From: Herbaspirillum rhizosphaerae_A
GTDB lineage: Bacteria > Pseudomonadota > Gammaproteobacteria > Burkholderiales > Burkholderiaceae_D
DNA: 64,000 nucleotides
NCBI RefSeq assembly: GCF_046025915.1
Contig: NZ_JAQQFR010000004.1
Span: 248,001 to 312,000, forward strand
Reading direction: 5' to 3'
In this document: positions 8,784 to 17,200 of the stretch, one piece after another
How the letters are laid out: every line of letters starts with the position of its first letter
How positions within the stretch are numbered: the first letter of the stretch is position 1
The notes under the pieces: generated by a model
Told to the model about the DNA's origin: nothing
The model's input: the letters and a program-made list of their open reading frames with translations, nothing else
Databases searched by the model: none
Position numbers and translations under genes: made by a program

Positions 8784-9527
8784 ATGGCCCAGGCAGACGC
8801 GCTCGTCGGTGCATTGAAAAACGTACTGAAAGCACGCGGTGTCACTTATGCCAAATTGGGGAAGGGATTGGGCCTGAGCGAGGCGAGCGTAAAGCGCGTG
8901 TTTGCCGAGAAGAGTTTTACGCTGGAGCGCTTCGATCAGATCTGTTCACTACTGAACATACAGATCAGCGATCTGGCGCGCATGGTGGCGCATGAGTCGG
9001 CCACGCCGGTACAGCTGACGCAGGAGCAGGAGAGCAAGCTGGTTGCTGATCCAAGACTATTGCTGATGGCCGTGCATGCGGTCAATCATTGGACGCTGGA
9101 CGAGATCATCGACGCCTTTGCATTCACCAAAGCTGAAAGTATTCGTCTGCTGGCGCGGTTGGACAAACTGGGCATCATCGATCTGCTGCCCAATAACAAA
9201 ATCAGGGTACGCGTGGCGCCGGATTTTCAATGGTTGCCAGGCGGCCCCATCCAGCAGTATTTTCGCGCGCAGTTGAAAAACGACTTCTTCAATTCGCGCT
9301 TCGATGGCAAAGGCGAAAAGATGACGATGCTCAGCGGCATGCTCTCGCATGCCAGCAACGAAGTCGTCAAGCAGCATATGCGTCGTCTTGGCGCTGAGTT
9401 CTCGGCACTGCATCATCAGGATCTGGAGCTGCCGCTTGAACAGCGCTTCGGCACCAGTTTCATCATGGCGGTGCGGCCCTGGACGCCGGAAGCGTTCAAG
9501 ACCTTTCAGCGCAAGCAAGGCAAGTGA
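8784..9527 (+). CDS. Helix-turn-helix (XRE-like) transcriptional regulator
   Basis: 247-residue predicted cytosolic regulator. Residues ~5-60 form a Cro/CI-type HTH (LKARGVTYAKLGKGLGLSEASVKRVFAEKSFTLERFDQIC). The rest is a helical region with a second winged-helix-like part (LLLMAVHAVNHWTLDEIIDAFAFTKAESIRLLARLDKLGIIDLLPNNKIRVRV) and a C-terminal domain of unknown role. The ATG at 8784 follows CAGAGAAAACAAC. It is divergent from the secreted-protein pair at 8164-8610/7330-8115 and shares their unusual leader, so it may control them. Ligand unknown. Confidence 0.85.
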   Translation: MAQADALVGALKNVLKARGVTYAKLGKGLGLSEASVKRVFAEKSFTLERFDQICSLLNIQISDLARMVAHESATPVQLTQEQESKLVADPRLLLMAVHAVNHWTLDEIIDAFAFTKAESIRLLARLDKLGIIDLLPNNKIRVRVAPDFQWLPGGPIQQYFRAQLKNDFFNSRFDGKGEKMTMLSGMLSHASNEVVKQHMRRLGAEFSALHHQDLELPLEQRFGTSFIMAVRPWTPEAFKTFQRKQGK

Positions 9528-9584
9528 TATCCCCAGTGATGTGCTGATGATGCTCGATTGCGCTCCCGGCGAAGCCCTCAACGA

Positions 9585-9953
9585 TCAGTAGTTGATCGTA
9601 ACGACTTTGGGTGCACCAGCGCGTCGGCTTGCTGCCGTGGACTGGGGTTGCGAGCTCGGCACCGCCATCGCCATCGATTCAGGAACACGGTCGAGATAAT
9701 AAGGATCGGCGTTTGCATCGACGGCGATGTGTTCACCGATAACGTTGCTGGCTTTTTCCGATGCCTTGATGTCAACGCTGGAGCACGACTGAAAGTAGTC
9801 CGCACTACCTTCGCTGAAATCGACCCGGCAGCGCTCGGCGACCATTGCCGATAGGCCGAGTTGCCCTGATGCCGCAGCATGTACGGCCCTGATCCAGTTC
9901 ATGTAACCTCCTGCGAGGATCACCAGCGTTACTGCAATATGGATTTTCTTCAT
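9585..9953 (-). CDS. Hypothetical exported protein
   Basis: 122 residues with an N-terminal hydrophobic segment (IAVTLVILAGGYMNWIRAVHA) that can serve as a signal peptide, good ribosome site (GGAGGG, 7 bases ahead), two Cys (near residues 42 and 56) that could form a disulfide, and a Ser/Ala-rich tail. No family recognised. It converges on the HTH regulator gene. Confidence 0.65.
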   Translation of the reverse strand: MKKIHIAVTLVILAGGYMNWIRAVHAAASGQLGLSAMVAERCRVDFSEGSADYFQSCSSVDIKASEKASNVIGEHIAVDANADPYYLDRVPESMAMAVPSSQPQSTAASRRAGAPKVVTINY

Positions 9954-10184
9954 GATTTTCCCTCCGTTGAAGCCACTCTATGCGACATATAAAATCCACA
10001 ACATCAGGGAAATCCTGATGAGAAGGTTGGTCGTCGCCAAAGTGAATCCGCAGGGTAATGTTGTTACCTTGCAGGGGGCATAAAAATCAGGTTGAAAGCC
10101 TTTCTGGCATTGAATTGTGGCGATTGTTTTGCGCTGCAATATTTTGATTGCCAAGGCACTGAACGAAGCTAAAATATTTTCCTA

Positions 10185-11063
10185 TCAGGCCGATAGCAAT
10201 TCCTCGACATAGGCAATAAAAGCACGCGCCTTTGCGCTGGCCATGCGTCCACCCGGATACACCGCCCACAAATCCATCGCCGGCAATTGCCACTCCGTCA
10301 GCACGCGTTGCAGTGCGCCGCTCGCCAGTTCAGGCTCGAACATCCATTCTGATGAAATCGCCAGACCCATGTCCGCCAGCACGGCGGCGCGTACGCCTTC
10401 GGCGGCATTGACCTTGATGCGGCCGTTGACGGCAACGGACACCTCGGTGCTGCCGCGCCGAAATTCCCAACTGCTGCCGGTCTGGCCGTAGATGACTGCG
10501 TTGTGGCAACTCAGATCCGCCGGTGTTGCGGGTACCCCATGTTGGGCGAAGTAGGCAGGCGTACCCAGCACCGAGCGCGGGTTCTGCGCAATCTTGCGCG
10601 CCGTCATGCCGGAATCGCTGAGCGATCCCATGCGCAGCGCGACGTCGATGCCTTCTTCCAGCATGTCGATGTGGCGGTCGTCGAGCACGATGTCGAGACT
10701 CAGTTGCGGATGCATGTCGAGGAAGGGTTTCAGATACGGGAGGATGCGTATGCGGGTAAACGTCACCGCTGCGCAAACACGCAGCGGCCCCGATAAGCCG
10801 GTGCCTGCGTCGCGCGCGCTGCGCTCGGCTTCGTCGGCTTCTTCGATGGCGCGCAGGGCCCGTTCATAAAATCGCTGGCCGGCTTCGGTCGGCGTCAGGC
10901 CACGTGTCGATCTCAGCAGCAGGCGCAAACCAAGGCGTTCTTCCAGTTGCGCAATCGTCTTTGACACGGCTGGCTGGCCGATCTCAAGCCGACGCGCGGC
11001 GCCCGAGAACGAGGCTGATTCGACCACGTTGATGAAGGTTGCCATTGCATTGAGACGATCCAT
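10185..11063 (-). CDS. LysR-family transcriptional regulator
   Basis: 292 residues: N-terminal winged HTH (MDRLNAMATFINVVESASFSGAARRLEIGQPAVSKTIAQLEERLGLRLLLRSTRGLTPTEAG) then a periplasmic-binding-like effector domain. This subtype (CrgA-like, 'MDRL.AM..F..V') often controls a divergently transcribed gene. Here the divergent unit encodes a peroxiredoxin-like protein and a dioxygenase. Two ATTC-N7-GAAT palindromes of T-N11-A type lie in the shared upstream region, one within the regulator's own leader, consistent with autoregulation. Effector unknown. Confidence 0.92.
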   Translation of the reverse strand: MDRLNAMATFINVVESASFSGAARRLEIGQPAVSKTIAQLEERLGLRLLLRSTRGLTPTEAGQRFYERALRAIEEADEAERSARDAGTGLSGPLRVCAAVTFTRIRILPYLKPFLDMHPQLSLDIVLDDRHIDMLEEGIDVALRMGSLSDSGMTARKIAQNPRSVLGTPAYFAQHGVPATPADLSCHNAVIYGQTGSSWEFRRGSTEVSVAVNGRIKVNAAEGVRAAVLADMGLAISSEWMFEPELASGALQRVLTEWQLPAMDLWAVYPGGRMASAKARAFIAYVEELLSA

Positions 11064-11067
11064 TTCT

Positions 11068-11082
11068 ATTCCTTCGTAGAAT
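11068..11082. promoter_or_regulatory. Candidate LysR operator 1 (ATTC-N7-GAAT)
   Basis: ATTCCTTCGTAGAAT has the T-N11-A form bound by LysR-type regulators. It overlaps the regulator's own ribosome site region, suitable for autoregulation. A second copy with the same arms starts exactly 63 bases away. Confidence 0.5.
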
Positions 11083-11130
11083 TTGTTTTTGGGGTTTTGT
11101 CAGTGATTTTATCCCTATCAGGCATTCTTT

Positions 11131-11145
11131 ATTCTTCTGGGGAAT
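11131..11145. promoter_or_regulatory. Candidate LysR operator 2 (ATTC-N7-GAAT)
   Basis: ATTCTTCTGGGGAAT repeats the arms and spacing of operator 1, six helical turns away, and lies about 100 bases ahead of the peroxiredoxin gene. Confidence 0.5.
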
Positions 11146-11243
11146 GAATCATATGCCATTCACCTGCGTTCTCACGCTGGCTCGATTGGATGAAGATGCT
11201 TCCGTCGATTGCATTTTTGCGATCCCCCACCCGGAGAATTTTC

Positions 11244-11903
11244 ATGACATTGCAAGCCAAACTGGACGCCTTCAAAGCCGATTTTCTTGCCGGCAAGCCA
11301 CCTTATAAGGCACCTGCCGAAATCCACCCGATCATGGCGCGCGCCACGGCCGAACTCATCGCCTCCGGTCAGGCCGGCCGTACATTGAAGGCGGGCGACA
11401 AGGCGCCGTCGTTCACGCTTAACGATCCGGACGGCAAACCGGTATCGTCCGCCGAACTGCTGGCACAAGGCCCGCTGATCCTGAGTTTCTATCGCGGCGT
11501 CTGGTGCCCCTACTGCAATATGGAGCTGCAGGCCCTGCAAGAAACATTGCCGGCGTTTCGTGCCGCCGGAGCGAATCTGGTGGCGATCTCGCCGCAGACT
11601 GCACCCAATAGCCGCAAGTCGATGCGCAACAACAATCTGGAATTCCCTATCCTGAGCGACACGCACAACGACGTTGCTGCCGCCTTTGGACTGCGCTTCG
11701 CATTGCCGGATTATCTGGTTGAGTTGTACAAGATGCTCAAGAACGACCTGCCGACGTTCAATGGTGACGGCAGCTGGACGTTGCCGATGCCGGCACGCTA
11801 TGTGATTGCCCAGGACGGCACCATTCTGTACGCCGAAGTCAATCCCGACTACACCCATCGCCCGGAGCCGGAAGACATGCTGCATGTCCTGCCGGCGGCC
11901 TGA
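11244..11903 (+). CDS. Peroxiredoxin-like protein (AhpC/TSA fold)
   Basis: 219-residue thioredoxin-fold protein. The active-site region is YRGVWCPYCNMELQAL with Cys88 and Cys91 in a CxxC arrangement, the layout of the 'peroxiredoxin-like' subfamily where the first Cys reduces peroxides. Downstream segments (LVAISPQT, FPILSDTHNDVAAAFGL, PARYVIAQDGTILYAEVNPDYTHRPEPED) fit AhpC/TSA proteins of Proteobacteria. I chose ATG 11244, preceded by CCGGAGAA; a frame to 11190 lacks a ribosome site. It is the first gene of an apparent pair with the dioxygenase at 11996 and is divergent from the LysR gene. Confidence 0.87.
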   Translation: MTLQAKLDAFKADFLAGKPPYKAPAEIHPIMARATAELIASGQAGRTLKAGDKAPSFTLNDPDGKPVSSAELLAQGPLILSFYRGVWCPYCNMELQALQETLPAFRAAGANLVAISPQTAPNSRKSMRNNNLEFPILSDTHNDVAAAFGLRFALPDYLVELYKMLKNDLPTFNGDGSWTLPMPARYVIAQDGTILYAEVNPDYTHRPEPEDMLHVLPAA

Positions 11904-11995
11904 ATGTCGCTGCCCTGAAGCGAAATGCGGTTGCGCCCCCATCCCCGCTCATGCACATGCTGGGCGCAGCCGTATCAATGAAGAAAGGAAAAATC

Positions 11996-12799
11996 ATGAA
12001 CATCATCCCTCTGGACGTCGGCTTCGGCGCCCGTATCAACAACGTCGACCTGGCCCGCCTGAGCGACAATCCAGAAGCACAACAAGCCCTGCGGAAAGCC
12101 TTGCTCGACTACGGTCTGCTGGTGATTCCCGGCCCGGTGCTGACGCCGCAGGCGCAGATTGCCGCGTCTGAAGTATTCGGCGCGCTGGAAGAGTTCCCAC
12201 CGACGGCGAGCCAGATCCCCGGCTATCCGCAAATCTTCCGTGTCGCCAGCCGCGCCACCGAAGGCTATACCGGCGTCGGTCGCTACTGGCATTCGGACGG
12301 CTCCTTCCGCGCGGTGCCGACACCGATGTCGCTATGGCATCTGGAAGCACGTCCGGACGTTGGCGGTGATACCTTGTTCACTGATCTGCAGGAAGCCTAC
12401 CGCAGCCTGCCGGATGATCTCAAGGCGCAGGTACAGGGATTGCAAACCACACACCGCAATCACGTGGTGCATCCGCTGGTGATGCCGCATCCGCATACCG
12501 GTGTAGACGGCCTGTATCTGAACGTCGGTCTGACCGATAGCATCATCGGCATGGCCAAAGATGAGACGGAAGCGCTGATCGCAAGCATCGATCGCCACTT
12601 CTCACGCGAGGGGGCGGTATATCGTCATCAATGGAAGGAAGGGGACTTCGTGGTAGCGGATAATTTCCGCGTCGCACATCGCGCCACGCCGCTGTCGCCG
12701 CTGCAGCGTCGTGTTCTTAACCGTACGACGGTGCGTGGCGACGGTGCATTCTGGGAAATGGAACATGCTGATGCTGCCGCAGAGACAGTCGCAGACTGA
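11996..12799 (+). CDS. TauD/TfdA-family dioxygenase
   Basis: 267-residue Fe(II)/2-oxoglutarate oxygenase, shorter than and clearly divergent from the one at 4732. Metal ligands H99-x-D101 (YWHSDGSF) and H228 (DNFRVAHRATPL) are present; R238/R239 (QRRVLNR) is placed for 2-oxoglutarate. The motif HRNHVVHPLVMPHPHTG is typical of TfdA/TauD relatives. The ATG at 11996 follows AAGAAAGGAA; the longer frame from 11951 is not needed. It follows the peroxiredoxin gene by 92 bases under probable LysR control. The substrate may be a sulfonate, a phenoxy acid or another small acid; I cannot decide. Confidence 0.85.
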   Translation: MNIIPLDVGFGARINNVDLARLSDNPEAQQALRKALLDYGLLVIPGPVLTPQAQIAASEVFGALEEFPPTASQIPGYPQIFRVASRATEGYTGVGRYWHSDGSFRAVPTPMSLWHLEARPDVGGDTLFTDLQEAYRSLPDDLKAQVQGLQTTHRNHVVHPLVMPHPHTGVDGLYLNVGLTDSIIGMAKDETEALIASIDRHFSREGAVYRHQWKEGDFVVADNFRVAHRATPLSPLQRRVLNRTTVRGDGAFWEMEHADAAAETVAD

Positions 12800-12801
12800 G
12801 G

Positions 12802-12825
12802 CGACTACCCGACTACCCGACTACC
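12802..12825. repeat. Three tandem copies of CGACTACC
   Basis: An 8-base unit repeats three times directly after the dioxygenase stop codon. It is a likely slippage product with no evident function. Confidence 0.8.
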
Positions 12826-12829
12826 CGGC

Positions 12830-13045
12830 TCAGTCCATGCGCTCAAATTCGCACGGTGCGATTTTCTTTTTGTTGATTCGTTTAATCAGGAAACGAAACA
12901 CCAGCGTCACCAGCAGGCCGATCGCGCCGGTAATGGCAGTGCTCATACTTTTAAGCGGGATGGCTGCTGCTATCGTGAATACGGCAGCAGTGGCCGGGAT
13001 CCAGAAGGCGACGGCCATGGCCAGTGAACAGAAAAATTCTTTCAT
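12830..13045 (-). CDS. Small two-helix membrane protein
   Basis: 71 residues with two hydrophobic segments (about residues 5-30 and 36-53) and a basic stretch (KRINKKK) after the second, which would place the C-terminus in the cytoplasm. No family recognised and no clear ribosome site, so coding status rests on protein character. Confidence 0.5.
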   Translation of the reverse strand: MKEFFCSLAMAVAFWIPATAAVFTIAAAIPLKSMSTAITGAIGLLVTLVFRFLIKRINKKKIAPCEFERMD

Positions 13046-13190
13046 GCGGGTGATGTCAGATGCAAATCAGCTAGGGAAGCGAGAAGAACGCGTCCGCTAC
13101 TGTAGCTGATCCATCTGATCCACGCCAGATGCCTGTGGTGGCAAGCTGGTGGAAATCCGCTGGAAATCTGTCTTAAGCGAACCCCAATTT

Positions 13191-14216
13191 CTACTGCAAC
13201 ATCCCGCTGCCGCTCCTCGGCGTCTGCTGTACCCCGCTCGCCATCACCGCCGCCGCCGAGCGCGTCTCCACGCCAAGTTTGACGAAGATGTGTTCCAGGT
13301 GTTTGTTGACCGTGCGCGGACTCATGCCGAGGATGTCGGCGATGTCGCGGTTGGTTTTGCCTTTGCCCAGCCACATCAAGACGTCGCTTTCACGTGGCGT
13401 CAGATGGAAGCATCCTAGCGCCAGCGGGTTGGTTGTGACGTCGTTACTGAGCGCCGGATGCATGGCTGCGCTTGTTGCGGCGGCAGCGATGTCGGCGGCA
13501 AGGTTCTTTTCTTCCAGAAGCAAAGTGATTTCATGCCCCTGTCCCGCAGCGGAAAGCGCCACACGCAGTTCACAGTCACCTTGTGTCACTACCAATGGGC
13601 GAATGTCGCCCCCCTTGTTTTGACGCTGGCGCACCAGGCTTTCGTTGAGCCAGGACTGCAGCATTATCGGCAATTTGTGCGTGGCGTTGGTGTTCGTCCC
13701 GGCGGGGAAATATTTCTCCAGCCAGAGCGAGGCCTTGCTGGTCTGCCACAGCGGCAGGCCGTTGCCGCTCAAGACGATGACGGCATGCGCGGCGTGTTCC
13801 AGCATGCCGCGCGCCTGCGACATCATGCGTGCAGTCTTGATGTGAGCGCCGATGCGGGCAACAACTTCCTGCGGCTTGATCGGCTTGGTGACGTAGTCGA
13901 TACCGCCGACTTCGAAGCCGCGCACGACGTGTTCAGTTTCCGTCAACCCGGTCATGAATACCACCGGAACGTGGTTGACGCTCTTGATCAGCTTGATGCG
14001 TTTGCAGGTCTCGAAACCATCGATGCCGGGCATCATGGCGTCGAGCAGGATCAGGTCGGGGGTAATGTAGTCGAGCCGCTCCAGCGCGCTCATGCCGTCG
14101 GTGGCGACCAGCACGATGTGGCCGCTCTCGTCGAGCGAATCGGACAGCATGGCGAGGTTGTCGGGCTTGTCGTCGACGATCAGGACGACATGCCTATCGA
14201 ACGTTGTTGACATCAT
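13191..14216 (-). CDS. Response regulator with LuxR-type HTH, partner of NCS1-kinase
   Basis: 341-residue DNA-binding response regulator. The N-terminal receiver has its acidic pair in LIVDDKPDN, phospho-acceptor D59 (LILLDAMMPG) and Lys in TKPIKP. A middle ~130-residue region looks PAS-like. The C-terminal LuxR/FixJ HTH (LTPRESDVLMWLGKGKTNRDIADILGMSPRTVNKHLEHIFVKLG) binds DNA. There is no ANTAR domain, so it is not an AmiR-type antiterminator. Its start overlaps the end of the hybrid kinase gene by 23 bases, showing translational coupling. The likely targets are the TACGT-N6-ACGTA palindromes between the kinase gene and urtA. Confidence 0.92.
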   Translation of the reverse strand: MMSTTFDRHVVLIVDDKPDNLAMLSDSLDESGHIVLVATDGMSALERLDYITPDLILLDAMMPGIDGFETCKRIKLIKSVNHVPVVFMTGLTETEHVVRGFEVGGIDYVTKPIKPQEVVARIGAHIKTARMMSQARGMLEHAAHAVIVLSGNGLPLWQTSKASLWLEKYFPAGTNTNATHKLPIMLQSWLNESLVRQRQNKGGDIRPLVVTQGDCELRVALSAAGQGHEITLLLEEKNLAADIAAAATSAAMHPALSNDVTTNPLALGCFHLTPRESDVLMWLGKGKTNRDIADILGMSPRTVNKHLEHIFVKLGVETRSAAAVMASGVQQTPRSGSGMLQ

Positions 14217-17200
14217 GACGAATCATCTCCTTGATACGGGTGACATATTCATTCAGGCGAAACTGTTTGACCAGTTGCCGAAGTTCCGTGGTGAAGGGCA
14301 GGTACGCAGAATTCTGTTGCTCCATATCATCCAACTTCTTGAGGATGCCTTTGGCGTAGCCGATGGAGCCAAGCTCCAGCAGTGCCTGCAGTTTTTCTTG
14401 CGAGGGCACCAGCATCATGGGTTGAGCTGCGACGATTTTTTTCTCCGGTGCCGAGGGCAGCAAAGGCGGCGGTGCTGACTCAGACGTCTCGGGTGACGAT
14501 ACCCAGTCGATACGCAACTGCTGCTTGATCTTGGACAGCAACTCGTTGTACGACACCGGCTTGACGACGAAGTCGTTATACAGCGGTGGGTCGACACCAT
14601 CGCCGTCGTTGCTACGTTCATTGCTGCGCTCGTGTCCGCTTTCGAAAGCGTTGGCCGAGACGATGATGATCGGCAGTTGCGTCAACCCGCGTGCGCGGAT
14701 GGCGCGCGCTACCGACCAGCCGTCCATCAGCGGCATGGCGATGTCGAGCAGCACCAGATCCGGGGTACGGCGCGCCAGTTCTTCCAGGCAGGCGATGCCG
14801 CCGTCGGCCTCTACTACGTCAAAGCCCAGCGGCAGCAGCATCTCCTTGAGCAGCAGGCGTTGTGAAGCCTGGTCATCCACCACCAGCACGCGCTTGGAGG
14901 GGCCGATATAACCCGACATCTGGTCTTCCAGTTTCAGACGCAGACGCGGCACGTGCACTTCCGGCAGATAGATCTTCAGGTGGAAGCTGCTGCCACTGCC
15001 GACCTTGCTCTTGACCGCCAGCTCACCGCCCATGATGTGCGTGAGCATGCTGCTGATGGCGAGGCCCAGGCCGGTGCCGATGTCTTCGCGCAGATTGGCC
15101 GCGTTGCTGCGTTCGAACGGCAGGAAGATGCGTTCCAGATCGTCGTCGGCGATACCGATGCCGGTATCGATGATGTCGAAGTAGGCGATCTCGCGCATGT
15201 AGCGCACACGCACCGTCACGCTGCCGCTGTCGGTGAACTTGACGGCATTGCCGAGCAGGTTGATCAGGATCTGGCGCAGACGTTTTTGATCAGCGTGCAC
15301 GATGTGCGGGATGCGGCCGGTTTTTTCGAAGCGGAAGCTCAGGCCTTTTTGTTCAGCCTGCGGCGCAAACATGCCGGCGATCTGTTCGAGGAATTCCGAC
15401 AGCGCCAGTTCATCCGACGCCAGGCGCATCTTGCCCGCTTCGATCTTGGCGATGTCGAGCAAGCCGTCGATCAGGCTCAGCAGATGTTCGCCGCTGCGCC
15501 GGATGACGGCAATCGCATCCTTGCGGGCCGGCGGGATAGTGGCGTCGACATGCAGTATCTGCGCGTAACCGAGGATACTGTTGAGCGGTGTGCGCAGCTC
15601 ATGGCTCATGCCGGTGACGAAGCGGCTCTTGGCGAGGTTGGCGGATTCGGCGGCTTCCTTGGCGCGTTGCAGTTCGGCGTCGGTTTGTTTGTGCGCTTCG
15701 ATTTCCTGCAGCAGCAAGTTGGTCTGGCGTTCCGATTCTTCGTGCGCGACGCTGCGGCTTTCGTTGGTCAGGATCAGCCACCACGAGCCGACACCGATCA
15801 ACACCAGCAGCGTACAGAACAGCTTGATGAAAATGCTCTGGATGGAATCAGGGCCGCTAGGCGTCAGGCCGGAGATACCCGCCATCTGCTGGAAGTACAG
15901 CATCCACAACACCACCGCCAGGCCGCCGGAGATTAAGCCGAACACGATCAGATAGTGGCCGATGCGGGTGTTGAGCTTGAGCGTGAAGCGCGCCGGCAAC
16001 AAGGCCTGCAAGGCGCTGAATGCCTGATTCGGCAGACGCGCCGCGGGCGTCTTGCAACGGTCGTTGCAACGCGCATCGAGCGAACAGCATAGCGAGCAGA
16101 TCGCCCCTTGATAAGCGGGGCAGTGCGCCATGTCGGGCATTTCAAATTGATTGCCGCAGATCACGCAATCGAGCTGGGCATGCTGATGGTCGTGCTCTTT
16201 GTGCGCGTGCACATGTTCAGACAGTGTGTCTTCGCGCGCGATGTAGTAACGGCTCTTTGTCGCAATAGCGATCAGAGGCGCCGCCAGCAATGCCGTGCCC
16301 AGCGCGATGAAAGGCGACATTGCCGCCGCCAGTTTGCCGAGCACGCCGGACATGGCGATCGCCGACAGGATGGACGCAATCGCCATTGAGCCGACACCGA
16401 CCGGATTGATGTCGTACAGATGGGCGCGCTTGAACTCGATATGCGCCGGGCTCAGTTTCAGCGGCTTGTTGATCACCAGGTCCGACACCACCGCACCGAT
16501 CCATGAAATCGCCACCAGACTGTACAGCGCCAGCACATGCTCCAGCGCATTGAAGACGCCGAGTTCCATCAGCAGCACCGCAATCAGCACGTTGAACACC
16601 AGCCACACCACGCGGCCCGGATGGCTGTGCGTCAGACGCGCAAAGAAATTGGACCATGCCAGCGAACCGGCATAGGCATTGGTGACGTTGATCTTGATTT
16701 GCGACACCACCACGAACAGCGCGACCGCACCCAGCACCAGCGCGGGATTGGAGAACACATACTGATAGCCGATCAGATACATCTGGGTTGGCTCCACCGC
16801 CTTGCCCATCGGCACTTCATGCTGAATCGCGAGGAAGGCCAGCAGCGCACCGCCGAGCATTTTTGCGCCGCCCAGCAAAATCCATCCCGGCCCGGCCAGC
16901 AGCAGCGCGGTCCACCAGCGGCCGCGATTGGCTGGTGTCTTTTCCGGCAGGAAGCGCAGAAAGTCGACCTGTTCGCCGATCTGCGCGATCAGCGAAAACG
17001 CCACCGTCGCTGCCGCACCGAACAGATAGATGTTGAACGAACCCCCTTCTTCGGCACGGCCAGCGAAGGTCAGCAGATTGGTGAGCGCTTCCGGTTCTTT
17101 ATAGAGGACGCAAATATAAGGCAGCGTCAGCAGCACGATCCACACCGGCTGCGTCCACATCTGCAGGCGGTTGATCAGTGTGATGCCGTACGCCACCATG

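Noticed and set aside
13191..14216. AmiR-type antitermination control of the amidase genes
   Set aside because: The regulator has a LuxR HTH and no ANTAR domain, and no AmiC-like gene is present; direct promoter control is more likely.
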